Shown piece by piece: positions 1-7,621 of a stretch of DNA of 36,077 bases. Made by a program: the position numbers and the translations under genes. Positions within the stretch are counted from its first letter, which is position 1. Each line of letters begins with the position of its first letter. The notes under the pieces are model-generated. The model saw only the letters and a program-made list of their open reading frames with translations, did no database searches and had not been told where the DNA came from. The stretch spans positions 1 to 36,077 of the forward strand of contig RFJU01000057.1 of the NCBI GenBank assembly GCA_003694805.1. Direction: 5' to 3'. Origin of the DNA: Candidatus Woesearchaeota archaeon (GTDB lineage: Archaea > Nanobdellota > Nanobdellia > Woesearchaeales > J110).

Positions 1-61
1 AGGGCGTTTATGGTGGGTGTTAAGGGTGGTAACGAAGAGTGGAAGTGAACTGTGTTTTTAT
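1..61. repeat. Left arm of a perfect 61-bp inverted repeat
   Basis: Bases 1-61 are the exact reverse complement of 301-361; I compared them base by base and found no mismatch. Identity stops at the inner side (62 against 300). The outer end coincides with the first base of the window, so the arm may continue to the left. An inward-edge TATA-like box suggests the arm is the leader of a leftward transcript outside the window. Confidence 0.95.
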
Positions 62-67
62 TTATAT
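60..67 (-). promoter_or_regulatory. TATA box for a leftward transcript
   Basis: On the minus strand this reads ATATAAAT followed by an A-run, placed at the inner border of the left repeat arm. A transcript would start about 25 nt to the left and leave the window. It mirrors the TATA box at 299-308. Confidence 0.4.
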
Positions 68-300
68 GCTTTTTGGTTTTTGACACCAAGCAACAAACCA
101 ACACACTCAACCAAAAAGAGTAATTGAAAAAGGTTCTTTATATATCTTATGGTTATGGGTTCAAACAACCATGAACAAACGCCTAAAAAATTTCAGCCAA
201 AACAATCATGTTTAAAAATCTCCGGTTAGCCTCAGCTCCAATCAAAAACACAAAAAAGAAAGAGAAAAACAACAACGAAAAGAAGCGCCTTAGAAAAAGT
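62..300. other. AT-rich spacer between the inverted repeat arms
   Basis: This 239-base stretch has no convincing ORF. It contains a TATA-like run near 134-143, a small hairpin (ATGGTT at about 148, AACCAT at about 166) and the two divergent TATA boxes at its borders. It is best read as a divergent intergenic or promoter region. Confidence 0.5.
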
Positions 301-308
301 ATAAAAAC
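299..308 (+). promoter_or_regulatory. TATA box upstream of the 420 gene
   Basis: The sequence GTATAAAAAC lies at the inner border of the right repeat arm. A start site about 25 nt downstream would give the gene at 420 a leader of roughly 90 nt, made largely of the repeat arm. Confidence 0.45.
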
Positions 309-361
309 ACAGTTCACTTCCACTCTTCGTTACCACCCTTAACACCCACCATAAACGCCCT
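301..361. repeat. Right arm of the 61-bp inverted repeat
   Basis: This is the exact reverse complement of bases 1-61. It lies between a TATA box and the coding start at 420. Identity ends at 361 only because the window begins at base 1, so the true repeat length is unknown. Confidence 0.95.
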
Positions 362-419
362 CGCAAGCACCGCATACCTCCAACACGCCAACCCATATTC
401 GCACCCAACCGCATCGACC

Positions 420-1064
420 ATGACGTCCGCCACCATCTCAGCACGAAAATACCTTGTCATCTTTGTCATAGCAGTGCTGTACAGTGCGTTTGTCTTCACC
501 CTCGTACAAGCCATTTACCCCTGGCCTGAGCATGAAGACTTCTGCAAAGAACGACAAGCAAGACCGTTCCCACCAACAACCCAGCAGCGTTGTCCCTACA
601 ATGCAAGCTTGGAAGCGTTGCGTGAAGCATGCATCCATCAAGACGGGATACCAAGAGATCAACTCGGAGAGGACGGATGCCCCCGAAACATCACGTGCGA
701 TTTCTGCAACAAAGCATTTACGCAAGCCAAGAAAACCCACGCACTCATCTACTTCTTCATCACAGCACTCCTCGGCGCACTCTCCATCATCGTAGGGCTT
801 CTCCTCCCCCCCAGCAAAACAGTCAATGAATGGATTGGGTCAGGGCTCCTTCTCGGAGGACTCATCGTCATCTTCGGCGGCACCATCATCACCATCACCG
901 ATCTGCAAAGCTACCTCAGGCCTATCGTACTCTTTGCGGAACTGCTGCTCGTCATCTACCTCGCATACATCACCTGGGGAGACCAAGACAGGGCAAAAGA
1001 ACCAAAAGAAAAAAATCATCCCGCAAAAACGAAGAAAAGGCAGCGGAAAAGAAGAAGCACGTAA
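420..1064 (+). CDS. Multi-pass membrane protein of unknown function
   Basis: This encodes 214 residues. One hydrophobic helix lies near residues 11-32, followed by an extracytoplasmic-looking loop of about 75 residues with six cysteines, including CDFCNKAF. Three further helices lie between about 108 and 190, and the tail is strongly basic (KKRQRKRRS). An in-frame stop at 291 bounds the frame and the first ATG is at 420; I see no clear ribosome binding site. The 5' flank is the right arm of the inverted repeat. I do not recognise a named family. The spaced cysteines could be disulphide pairs or a metal site in the loop. Codons rich in C at third positions match the neighbouring genes. Confidence 0.75.
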   Translation: MTSATISARKYLVIFVIAVLYSAFVFTLVQAIYPWPEHEDFCKERQARPFPPTTQQRCPYNASLEALREACIHQDGIPRDQLGEDGCPRNITCDFCNKAFTQAKKTHALIYFFITALLGALSIIVGLLLPPSKTVNEWIGSGLLLGGLIVIFGGTIITITDLQSYLRPIVLFAELLLVIYLAYITWGDQDRAKEPKEKNHPAKTKKRQRKRRST

Positions 1065-1113
1065 CCGCCCACGCAGAACTGGCGCACGCAGAAATGAGGA
1101 AAGAAAAAACAAA

Positions 1114-1185
1114 TGCCCCCGCCGAGAATCGAACTCGGGCCTCAAGGTCCGCAACCTTGTATTCTATCCACTAGACTACGGGGGC
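1114..1185 (-). tRNA. tRNA-Arg (anticodon GCG)
   Basis: On the minus strand the acceptor stem is GCCCCCG/CGGGGGC, the anticodon stem is CAAGG/CCTTG around loop TTGCGGA (anticodon GCG, reading CGC/CGU), and the T arm is CCGAG-TTCGATT-CTCGG. The discriminator base is A. CCA is not encoded and there is no intron. The gene stands alone between the membrane protein gene at 420 and the leftward surface-protein group. Confidence 0.95.
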
Positions 1186-1295
1186 GCAAACAAACACTGC
1201 TCCTCAACGAACCCCGCTTTCTTTAAAAACCTTATTCTCCCCGCAACCCGTTTTGACCAACGAAGCACAAGGATTCCATCCACGCCAACAAGCCG

Positions 1296-1634
1296 TTACG
1301 ACAAAAACACCACGACCGAGATGAGCAGCCACCACGCAACCGCTTCAAGGAAGAACGTTCGAGATTTTTTCTGTCGAGAAATTTGCAGCGCAACAACACT
1401 CCCTCTGCAAAGCAAAGAAACAAAAAATGCAGAGAGCACCTCAAGCAAGCTAGCAAGGCCGCCAAGCTTCAAGACGAAAAAAAGAACGGACACGCCCAAG
1501 GAGAGTAAGAACCCAATTTGGAAAAAAAACAATCCAGACGCGACTTCCTCCCCCGCCCAAACAAACAACACCCTGCCCAGAAAAAACCCGCTCGCTGTCA
1601 AGAAGCTTAAAAGAAGCAACACCAGAACGCTCAT
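1296..1634 (-). CDS. Small hydrophobic membrane protein coupled to the upstream gene
   Basis: This encodes 112 residues and is very hydrophobic, with about three membrane segments (residues ~2-30, ~35-70 and ~95-112) separated by a basic stretch SRQKKSR. The start ATG at 1634 overlaps the TGA of the upstream gene as ATGA, the usual mark of translational coupling. This is the main reason to accept it as real. An in-frame ATG five codons upstream also exists. It ends at a TAA at 1296, and I know no family for it. A long plus-strand frame covers the same bases but has a highly basic, non-protein-like translation. Being last in a unit with a pilin-like gene, it could serve surface-structure assembly, but that is a guess. 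Confidence 0.55.
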   Translation of the reverse strand: MSVLVLLLLSFLTASGFFLGRVLFVWAGEEVASGLFFFQIGFLLSLGVSVLFFVLKLGGLASLLEVLSAFFVSLLCRGSVVALQISRQKKSRTFFLEAVAWWLLISVVVFLS

Positions 1635-2152
1635 GTCGGCCTCCCGCACGGCACCCCGCCAACGAGCAACTCGTCACTCCCAATACCAACTTTCTCACCA
1701 ATGGGGATGACACGTCCCTCGGCGTCCTCTACCACAATGCAAAAGTCTTCTTGAACACCTAATTCCTGCTTGACCTCTTCGTAATCCATCTCAGCAATAG
1801 CCTTCAATGCCTCAAGATCAACGCCGTCTTCCCGAATAGCATGCTCCATGGCCAATCGCTTTGCAATCAAATCGCCGGACTCTTCAAGCGCAGCAACGCC
1901 TCGCGGACTCTGCAAACCACCCAAAGCCAACCACGTCAGCAAAAGCCCGAGCCCAAGAACAACCAAGATAAGAGCGAAATTATGATCGGGGCGCTCTGAG
2001 ACGAACGGAAGCTGCCTGAGCAAATCGCTAGCATCTCTCGATGTTGCGGAGGAAGGATGGCGCTTGCTCCCTCTCCTAACGCGCCCGCCACGCCGAGGGG
2101 CACCCCTTTGAACGCTCCGCCGTCCATCCTTCTTGCGTCTTGTCTGAACCAT
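1631..2152 (-). CDS. Single-pass surface protein, short paralogue of the LamG protein
   Basis: This encodes 173 residues. A basic N-terminus of about 58 residues (many Arg/Lys) precedes one hydrophobic helix at about 59-80, and the rest is a small acidic domain. The C-terminal 38 residues match part of the neighbouring 2294-4042 protein: both have FCI, an acidic turn, an I-x-x-GSDELL-type motif and a PCG ending. Here the protein stops just after PCG, so the shared unit is bounded by two cysteines. The topology fits an anchored or pilin-like surface protein with the domain outside the cell. The start ATG at 2152 lies about 48 nt after the predicted transcription start. Function is unknown. Confidence 0.75.
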   Translation of the reverse strand: MVQTRRKKDGRRSVQRGAPRRGGRVRRGSKRHPSSATSRDASDLLRQLPFVSERPDHNFALILVVLGLGLLLTWLALGGLQSPRGVAALEESGDLIAKRLAMEHAIREDGVDLEALKAIAEMDYEEVKQELGVQEDFCIVVEDAEGRVIPIGEKVGIGSDELLVGGVPCGRPT

Positions 2153-2221
2153 TGAACGCGAAAACCTTTATCAAACCCTGCACAACATCGCGTCAAGCAC
2201 GAGCTCTATAACTACTGGCTC

Positions 2222-2230
2222 TATAAATAC
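2222..2230 (-). promoter_or_regulatory. TATA box for the 1631-2152 unit
   Basis: On the minus strand this reads CTATAAATA in reverse complement (AAAGTATTTATAGAG across 2219-2233). It would start transcription near 2200, ahead of the ATG at 2152. A second weaker TATA-like box lies near 2207-2215. Confidence 0.5.
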
Positions 2231-2293
2231 TTTTTTGTTCCCAAAAACTCTTCCATCACCCCTAAACAAGAACAACAAACAAGTCATCAACGC

Positions 2294-4042
2294 CTATGAA
2301 ATCGACGTGGGGTTGTTTGTTTCCTTTGCAGAACCAATCAACCCTGTTGCATCAAGAGGCGTGAGCATGCACAACCAATCTTCCCCGCTCAACGTTTCAG
2401 CTCCACTCAGGACATCACTCCTCCCCTGCGCCAGGAGCAAAATCTGCTCGGGAGACAACGCGCGAGTAACGTAGATAACGTCATCAATTGAGCCATTCCA
2501 GTCGTTCATGCCCCGATGGCCCGTTCCAATATACATTCTCTCGCGCTCATTATTCACGTTGGGCGGAGGGCGCATCCTTCCATACGGGATGATCGTCGTG
2601 TTGACCAAAACACCGTTAATGAATTGAGAGAGGTTAGCCTGGGGCGTCGGCGGCCCACTCACCCGCTGGAACGTCACAGCGTAATGCGTCCACGTATTCA
2701 AGGGTATGGCTGCGCCTGCAGGGAACGTCTCCCCCCAGCTATACTGGTACCGCTCCACATAAATTGTCGAACTATTCGAAAACACCCGCCAACTCTCATT
2801 ACGATACACAAGACCTCTTCCCTGCGGGTCGGCATAATCCTTCTGATACACCCACAACGCAAAAGAAAAATCTCTCTGGTCCTGAGTAGAATCGAGGTCT
2901 GGGGACTCAACCTCAAGCCAATGATGCCCCCTTGACGTGTTTCCTTCAAAAGAAAGCACGCCAAGCCTGCTTCCCAACTGCTCCTCAAAAGAAGGGCGTC
3001 TCGCAGACAACGCAGTGCGCAGCCGTCCATCATTCCCCCGCCCGCTCACATCCACGACTGTCGTGTCAGCAGGATTTGAAGGCTTCGTCATAGGAAAGAA
3101 AAAATCCCAAAGCTGCTGGTCACTCAACAACCTCCACGACCCAGCAAGGATGATGAAATCGCCATTCGGGTCCTGAGGATTCACCGCCTGGCAAGTCAAG
3201 TCCTCAGAACTCAAAGCGGTCGGGAACGGAACAATTTGAACACTATCAATACTCGGAGGCGACGGGAGCGCGGGACACCCATTGTCTGGCGTGCCATCGC
3301 AATCTTCGTCAATCCCGTTATTACAAATCTCTGGCCTGCCCTGCGCGTACCCCGTACTGGGAGGCGCGGGCGTGGAAGGATTGCAATCGCAATACTCGCT
3401 CGCGGCAAAGGAATTAATGTACGGATTGTTATCATTGCAATCAACCCCGCCACAATCCACCACGTCCGAGAGCTGACCGTCACCATCCTCATCACAATCG
3501 AGAACTTCGCCACACGGCGTCCCAGAAATAAGCAACTCGTCACTACCCACGCCAGTCCGCTTTGCAATGGTGATGAGCTCCCCGTCACTGTTTTCAAGAG
3601 AAATACAAAACGGATGTTCTTCCTGAAAGAGCTCTTGCAATTCAGGAAAACTCAACTCGCTCAGCTGCGCCAAGCGCTCAAGGTCAACCTCGCCATTTCG
3701 TATTATTGCATTCGGCCCCACCGAAAGTTTTTCAGCAAGGCGGTCAGACGACACTCGTAGCGTTGTCACCTCCTTCTCAACATCATCAGGAGTGAGGATG
3801 AGCGTTAAAACAACGCCTGCTAAGAGCAGAAACACGAAAACAGCAATGACCAAATCCATCGACCACGCCTGCCCTCTCTTCTGCCAACACCTTCCCCGAA
3901 GGGGCAGGGGCGCAAGTATGAAAGAGCAACAGAGAACCACCGCCCGAACAAAGCCGCCGGCCGCCCGGGAACGGCTGCCGATCCGGCTCCCCATTCGGCA
4001 CTCACAACGCTCACCTCTTTTCGAACCACGACACCCGCGCAT
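2294..4042 (-). CDS. Pilin-like anchored surface protein with MopE-like and LamG domains
   Basis: This encodes 582 residues from the ATG at 4042. A long basic leader ends in KRGQAWS followed by the hydrophobic segment MDLVIAVFVFLLL (residues ~62-82), resembling an archaeal class III (pilin-type) signal. Next come the Cys-bounded domain shared with the 1631-2152 protein (~145-180), a metal-binding region with D-x-D-x-D-G and CNNGIDEDCDG motifs as in MopE-type proteins (~182-256), and an Ig/Fn3-like stretch. A LamG (concanavalin A-like) domain follows (~330-540) with SGRGNDG, WTHYAVTF and SIDDVIYV motifs. The start was chosen because a TATA box lies 26 nt upstream. Another in-frame ATG at 3859 would remove the signal motif. 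It probably binds glycans or calcium at the cell surface. Confidence 0.8.
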   Translation of the reverse strand: MRGCRGSKRGERCECRMGSRIGSRSRAAGGFVRAVVLCCSFILAPLPLRGRCWQKRGQAWSMDLVIAVFVFLLLAGVVLTLILTPDDVEKEVTTLRVSSDRLAEKLSVGPNAIIRNGEVDLERLAQLSELSFPELQELFQEEHPFCISLENSDGELITIAKRTGVGSDELLISGTPCGEVLDCDEDGDGQLSDVVDCGGVDCNDNNPYINSFAASEYCDCNPSTPAPPSTGYAQGRPEICNNGIDEDCDGTPDNGCPALPSPPSIDSVQIVPFPTALSSEDLTCQAVNPQDPNGDFIILAGSWRLLSDQQLWDFFFPMTKPSNPADTTVVDVSGRGNDGRLRTALSARRPSFEEQLGSRLGVLSFEGNTSRGHHWLEVESPDLDSTQDQRDFSFALWVYQKDYADPQGRGLVYRNESWRVFSNSSTIYVERYQYSWGETFPAGAAIPLNTWTHYAVTFQRVSGPPTPQANLSQFINGVLVNTTIIPYGRMRPPPNVNNERERMYIGTGHRGMNDWNGSIDDVIYVTRALSPEQILLLAQGRSDVLSGAETLSGEDWLCMLTPLDATGLIGSAKETNNPTSIS

Positions 4043-4064
4043 GGCTTCCTTTGAACAAGACACC

Positions 4065-4072
4065 TTTTAAAA
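4065..4072 (-). promoter_or_regulatory. TATA box for the LamG surface protein
   Basis: TTTTAAAA is centred 26 nt before the ATG at 4042, so the transcript would be leaderless. This spacing supports the long N-terminus. Confidence 0.5.
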
Positions 4073-4196
4073 TGTTTTGTGTTTTCTCGCTCTCGGTTTT
4101 GAAACAACACAGCACTTTCCCCTCGGACGCTTCTAAAGCCACCAACGCCAAACATCGACGAACGCGCAACGCTTGTGCCCAGAAAAACACTCGTGC

Positions 4197-4781
4197 TTAC
4201 GTCTCAGACTCCTGTCTCAATGTTTGAGACGTATATGGAGAACCTGCACCTTCTGCTTGAGCGTCTTGTACGAGAGAACGTAAATTTTCATAAAACTTCT
4301 TCTTTTGACGCGCTTCGCTTCTTAGAACATAACTGCCAAATCCCATCTGCCCCAAACCAATCGCTCCTAGCAAACCCAGACATACAGGGTATAGTGGTTC
4401 TTCTGGTCTGGCTTTATCTTTTAACATGCGCTCTATTTGTTCTTCCACATTGTCCAAAACAGGTCGGAAAATATATGGTCTTCTGGACTCTCCAATTTGG
4501 TCGCGTATCTCTAGCAATTCCTTTTCTAATGCACTCACGTCCTTCTTGAATGCATCATTTTGTTCTACTAGCTGAAGCGTTCGTAGTGTAAAATCAATGG
4601 CCTCTTTCGGAGTTTCTCCTTGATATTCTTGCAAATAGGCAGACGCTGCTCTCAAGAACTCAACTTCCGGTCCTGCTTCTCTTCTAACATAATCAGAAGC
4701 AAACCATCCTGCGCAAGCAAGCGCTGCAACACCGCTGAGGAAGGTGAGGATTCCCTCTTTTTCGTCTAAGTATTCGAGCAT
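4197..4781 (-). CDS. Two-helix membrane protein with a coiled coil, orphan
   Basis: This encodes 194 residues. A hydrophobic helix lies at about 12-30, then an acidic helical region with a probable coiled coil at about 65-115 (VSALEKELLEIRDQI), a second hydrophobic segment at about 128-150, and a polar tail. A GTG at 4799 would add six residues, but the TATA box at 4804-4811 sits 26 nt from the ATG at 4781, which points to a leaderless start there. Third positions are much richer in A/T than in the flanking genes, so the gene may have been acquired. I recognise no family. Confidence 0.7.
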   Translation of the reverse strand: MLEYLDEKEGILTFLSGVAALACAGWFASDYVRREAGPEVEFLRAASAYLQEYQGETPKEAIDFTLRTLQLVEQNDAFKKDVSALEKELLEIRDQIGESRRPYIFRPVLDNVEEQIERMLKDKARPEEPLYPVCLGLLGAIGLGQMGFGSYVLRSEARQKKKFYENLRSLVQDAQAEGAGSPYTSQTLRQESET

Positions 4782-4803
4782 ACGGGTGGGGAGGCGCACT
4801 TAC

Positions 4804-4811
4804 TTTATAAA
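4804..4811 (-). promoter_or_regulatory. BRE/TATA promoter for the 4781 gene
   Basis: On the minus strand CGAAAAG precedes TTTATAAA, a good archaeal BRE plus TATA. Its centre is 26 nt from the ATG at 4781. The same CGAAAAG-TTTATAAA block recurs at 5113. Confidence 0.7.
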
Positions 4812-5112
4812 CTTTTCGATTGTTTACTACTTTACAGTAAATGTGTTCGAAAGGGTGGGTGATATCAAAGAATTTTTTCGAAAGTGAGGAAAAATGCTCT
4901 TCTGAATCCCCTGCACCGTAACACTCCTGCAACGCCCTTCGGGCTTAGCAGGCTGCTTTAAAACCCTGAGGGGAAGAGCAAATCCTACTAATTTATCTCT
5001 GTTCCTCTCCATCTTGCCGTCCTACTCTGCTTGCGTATTCTACCGAGTTCGTTTTAAGAAAACAGCCTTGTCTGAACACACCAAGGATGAACAGAACGAA
5101 CCTAGCGAAAAG
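4812..5112. other. AT-richer stretch without a supported gene
   Basis: No ORF here is convincing; a 60-codon minus-strand frame at 4827-5012 has no family resemblance or ribosome binding site. There is a GCCC-TTCG-GGGC hairpin around 4936-4946. I looked for RNase P RNA and SRP RNA signatures on both strands and did not find them. Confidence 0.5.
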
Positions 5113-5145
5113 TTTATAAATGACTTGCTGTTCTCCTATTTAAAT
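5113..5145 (+). promoter_or_regulatory. Promoter region of the TFB gene, two TATA-like boxes
   Basis: GCGAAAAG-TTTATAAA (TATA at 5113-5120) is a strong BRE/TATA oriented to the right. A second box, ATTTAAAT, lies at 5138-5145. Either one places the start more than 190 nt before the coding start at 5368, giving an unusually long leader. Confidence 0.55.
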
Positions 5146-5367
5146 TTATCGGGGGTTAAATCTATATTTTTGCACTATAGCTTGTGAAACATCGAAATTA
5201 ACCCGAGCAGCACGTACAACACCAAACCCGCCAAAAACCCCCCCCTCCCAAGAGCAGAAGGGGAGGAAACGCGAGCACCAAGCCACCAAGCGAAAACAAA
5301 AACCACCCCAGCAAACCAACAAAACACAAGCATCCAAACGAGAAGAAAAGGAGGAACAAACACCACC

Positions 5368-6291
5368 ATGAGCTTTGTCAAAAAATGCCCGGAATGCGGC
5401 GGCATCAACCTCTTCTGGAACAAAGAAAAAGGAGAAATCATCTGCCGAGACTGCGGCCTCGTCGTCGAAGACAAAATGGTCGACTTCACCCAAGAATGGA
5501 GAGAATTCGACTCTGAAGCTGCAGCAAAGAAACGAAGAACAGGAGCGCCCATCAGCTACACGCACTACGACCAAGGCCTCGGCACCGACGTAGGCAGAAA
5601 AGAAGACCTCTACCAACTCGGAGGCAAAACCAAGAACAAATTCTTCCGCCTCCGCAAATGGCAGCAGCGCATTAGCACGGCCATTGAACGAAACCTCAAA
5701 CTCGCCCTCTCGGAACTAAAACGCGTTTCGAGCTACCTCAAACTACCCGGCTCGGTAGAGGAAGAAGCATCCCGCATCTACACCCTCGCAGTCCAAAAAG
5801 GACTCGTCCGCGGCAGAAGCATGGAGTCAGTCGTCGCCGGCGCGCTCTACGCCGCCTGCAGACGCCACGACGTCCCAAGAACCCTTGACGAACTCAGCGA
5901 AGCGTCAGGCATAGAGAAAAAAGAAATAGGAAGAACGTACCGGTTCATAACACGAGAACTCGGCATTAAAATCCTTCCAAGCAACCCTGCAGACTACATC
6001 GCCCGCTTTGCCAGCGCCCTGAAACTCACCGCCGAGACACAGAGCAGAAGCATTGAAATCATAGAAGAGGCGCAAGATGTCGAACTCACCTCAGGACGAG
6101 GACCCACCGGCATCGCCGCGGCGGCGCTCTACGTAGCCGCACTTATCAACGGCGAAAAAAGAACTCAGCGCGAAGTGGCCGACGTGGCCGGCGTAACGGA
6201 AGTAACCATCCGCAACCGCTACAAAGAACTCCTCTCGCGCCTTGAATTAGAAAAAGAAATAAAAAAAGTCAAGAAGAAAAAAGCAATCTGA
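5368..6291 (+). CDS. tfb: Transcription initiation factor B (TFB/TFIIB)
   Basis: This encodes 307 residues, the usual TFB length. The N-terminal zinc ribbon has Cys7, Cys10, Cys26 and Cys29 (CPECGG...CRDCG). A B-reader/linker follows (~40-65, WREFDSE and KKRRTGAP), then two cyclin-fold repeats (~105-195 and ~200-295), the second ending in a helix-turn-helix region (TEVTIRNRYKELL). It recruits RNA polymerase to TBP-bound promoters and reads the BRE, which fits the CGAAAAG-TATA promoters in this window. AAGGAGG at 5348-5354 lies 13 nt before the ATG, a rather long spacing. No other start codon is available in frame between the TGA at 5185 and this ATG. The leader is rich in A and C and poor in T. 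Confidence 0.97.
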   Translation: MSFVKKCPECGGINLFWNKEKGEIICRDCGLVVEDKMVDFTQEWREFDSEAAAKKRRTGAPISYTHYDQGLGTDVGRKEDLYQLGGKTKNKFFRLRKWQQRISTAIERNLKLALSELKRVSSYLKLPGSVEEEASRIYTLAVQKGLVRGRSMESVVAGALYAACRRHDVPRTLDELSEASGIEKKEIGRTYRFITRELGIKILPSNPADYIARFASALKLTAETQSRSIEIIEEAQDVELTSGRGPTGIAAAALYVAALINGEKRTQREVADVAGVTEVTIRNRYKELLSRLELEKEIKKVKKKKAI

Positions 6292-6412
6292 AGAACAACG
6301 CTTCTTGACACCAACCCGTGCAACAACCCACGAAAACATCCCATCGGCACGCGATGCTTTGCTCCCTGCTTCGAACTTCAATTCTCCGGCCAACCTCCTT
6401 CCCTCAATCCGT

Positions 6413-7564
6413 TCACTCCTTCAAGCCAAAAACCCCCAAAACATCCTCCACCGTCGCCGAGCCCTTCGCATAAGCCCGCATCACCTCCCGCACTGCACCA
6501 ACCCTCACGGCCAAACCTTTCTCTTGTAACACGGGAAGCACGCCCTTGCAACAAAGGTACTGGCAGAACTGCGTCACATTTCTTCTCCTCACAGATTTTC
6601 TAGCACGCTCAAAATCAATCAGAACAGGAACATTTCCACGAACCAAGATGTGCTTGTACGGGTTCGTCATCTCGCCCTTCTCCCAACCAGCATCATCAAG
6701 GATGGAAAGCTGACGGAACACAAGGCGCAAAACCGGAACAAGCTCCTTGGCCGTGTGCGTCAACAAGAAGGCACCAATACGAACGCCATCAATCCACTCC
6801 AACGCCAACTCATCAACCACCTTGTTTTCCAGCCAAGGAGGACCGCCGACACCCAGAAGAGAAGGACCAATCCCCAGCGCATTCACCTCCTCCAAGACAC
6901 GAGCCTCATGCAAAAGGTGCCCACGAAAGCGAGGGGTTCTTGCCCGCTTCACCGCCACACGCCTGCCCTGACGTGTAGCACGAAACACCACACTGCGCTT
7001 CCCCCAATGCAACGCATCAGGGGCATCATGACGAAGCACATATAACAAAACCTCTTCGAAATCAAACGTGACCGCGTCTATGCACTGAAACGCGAAAGCC
7101 TCATGCCGAAAAACAGCTTCCAGTTTTTTCGGTCTGCTCCGAGAACTCGCAACGAGCAAGATACTGCCTTGCGGTCGAAGAAATGCCTTCGCCTCGCGAA
7201 CGAACCGCGCACTCCACTCCCACCCCTCAACGCCCCCATCCAAAGCAAGATCTTCATACCCGCGCTCGAGGGGGAGGTAAGGCGGATTGCAAAGGATGCA
7301 GTCAAACTGGCCCTTCACCCTCGAGAAAAGATCCGACTGCACAACGGAAACGTTCTGGAGCGAATGAGCCACGCGTTCTTGTAGCGCAGCAACCGCCTCG
7401 GGGTTCACGTCAACAGCGACGACCTCCTTGGCGAACTTTGCAGCCTCAACAGCCAAGACGCCCGAGCCCGTCCCCATATCCAGCACGCGACCCTTCGCAT
7501 AGGAGGGAATATGCCTGCGCAAGAGAAAAGAGTCCTCCCTTGGCTCATACACTCCCGATGACAT
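6413..7564 (-). CDS. HemK-type methyltransferase fused to a RIO/Bud32-like kinase domain
   Basis: This encodes 383 residues. Residues 1-~180 form a class I SAM methyltransferase: GVYEPREDSFLL at the start, DMGTGSGVLA for SAM binding, and the catalytic NPPYLPLE motif of the HemK/Mtq2 family, which methylates the Gln of the release factor GGQ motif. Residues ~185-383 look like the archaeal COG2112-type kinase family: AVKRAR supplies the ATP-binding Lys, KGEMTNPYKHI replaces the usual HGD-type catalytic loop, and LIDFERA stands where DFG would be. The kinase may be active in its own atypical way. ATG 7564 was chosen over TTG 7570; AGGGGG precedes it by about 7 nt. It lies 57 nt after the 7622 gene, probably in one unit. 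Confidence 0.85.
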   Translation of the reverse strand: MSSGVYEPREDSFLLRRHIPSYAKGRVLDMGTGSGVLAVEAAKFAKEVVAVDVNPEAVAALQERVAHSLQNVSVVQSDLFSRVKGQFDCILCNPPYLPLERGYEDLALDGGVEGWEWSARFVREAKAFLRPQGSILLVASSRSRPKKLEAVFRHEAFAFQCIDAVTFDFEEVLLYVLRHDAPDALHWGKRSVVFRATRQGRRVAVKRARTPRFRGHLLHEARVLEEVNALGIGPSLLGVGGPPWLENKVVDELALEWIDGVRIGAFLLTHTAKELVPVLRLVFRQLSILDDAGWEKGEMTNPYKHILVRGNVPVLIDFERARKSVRRRNVTQFCQYLCCKGVLPVLQEKGLAVRVGAVREVMRAYAKGSATVEDVLGVFGLKE

Positions 7565-7621
7565 CAACAAAACCCCCTACCAACCAACAAAAAAACGTTC
7601 TTGAAAACCCGCTCCTTCTCA

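Noticed and set aside
826-1710. 294-codon plus-strand frame
   Set aside because: It crosses the tRNA-Arg and the coupled leftward genes, and its translation is a Lys/Arg/Ser/Thr-rich low-complexity string without any domain.
4850-5090. Possible RNase P or SRP RNA
   Set aside because: I searched both strands for the conserved core words (GAGGAAAGTCC, ACAGA with its partner, GNAR loop context) and found only loose partial matches.
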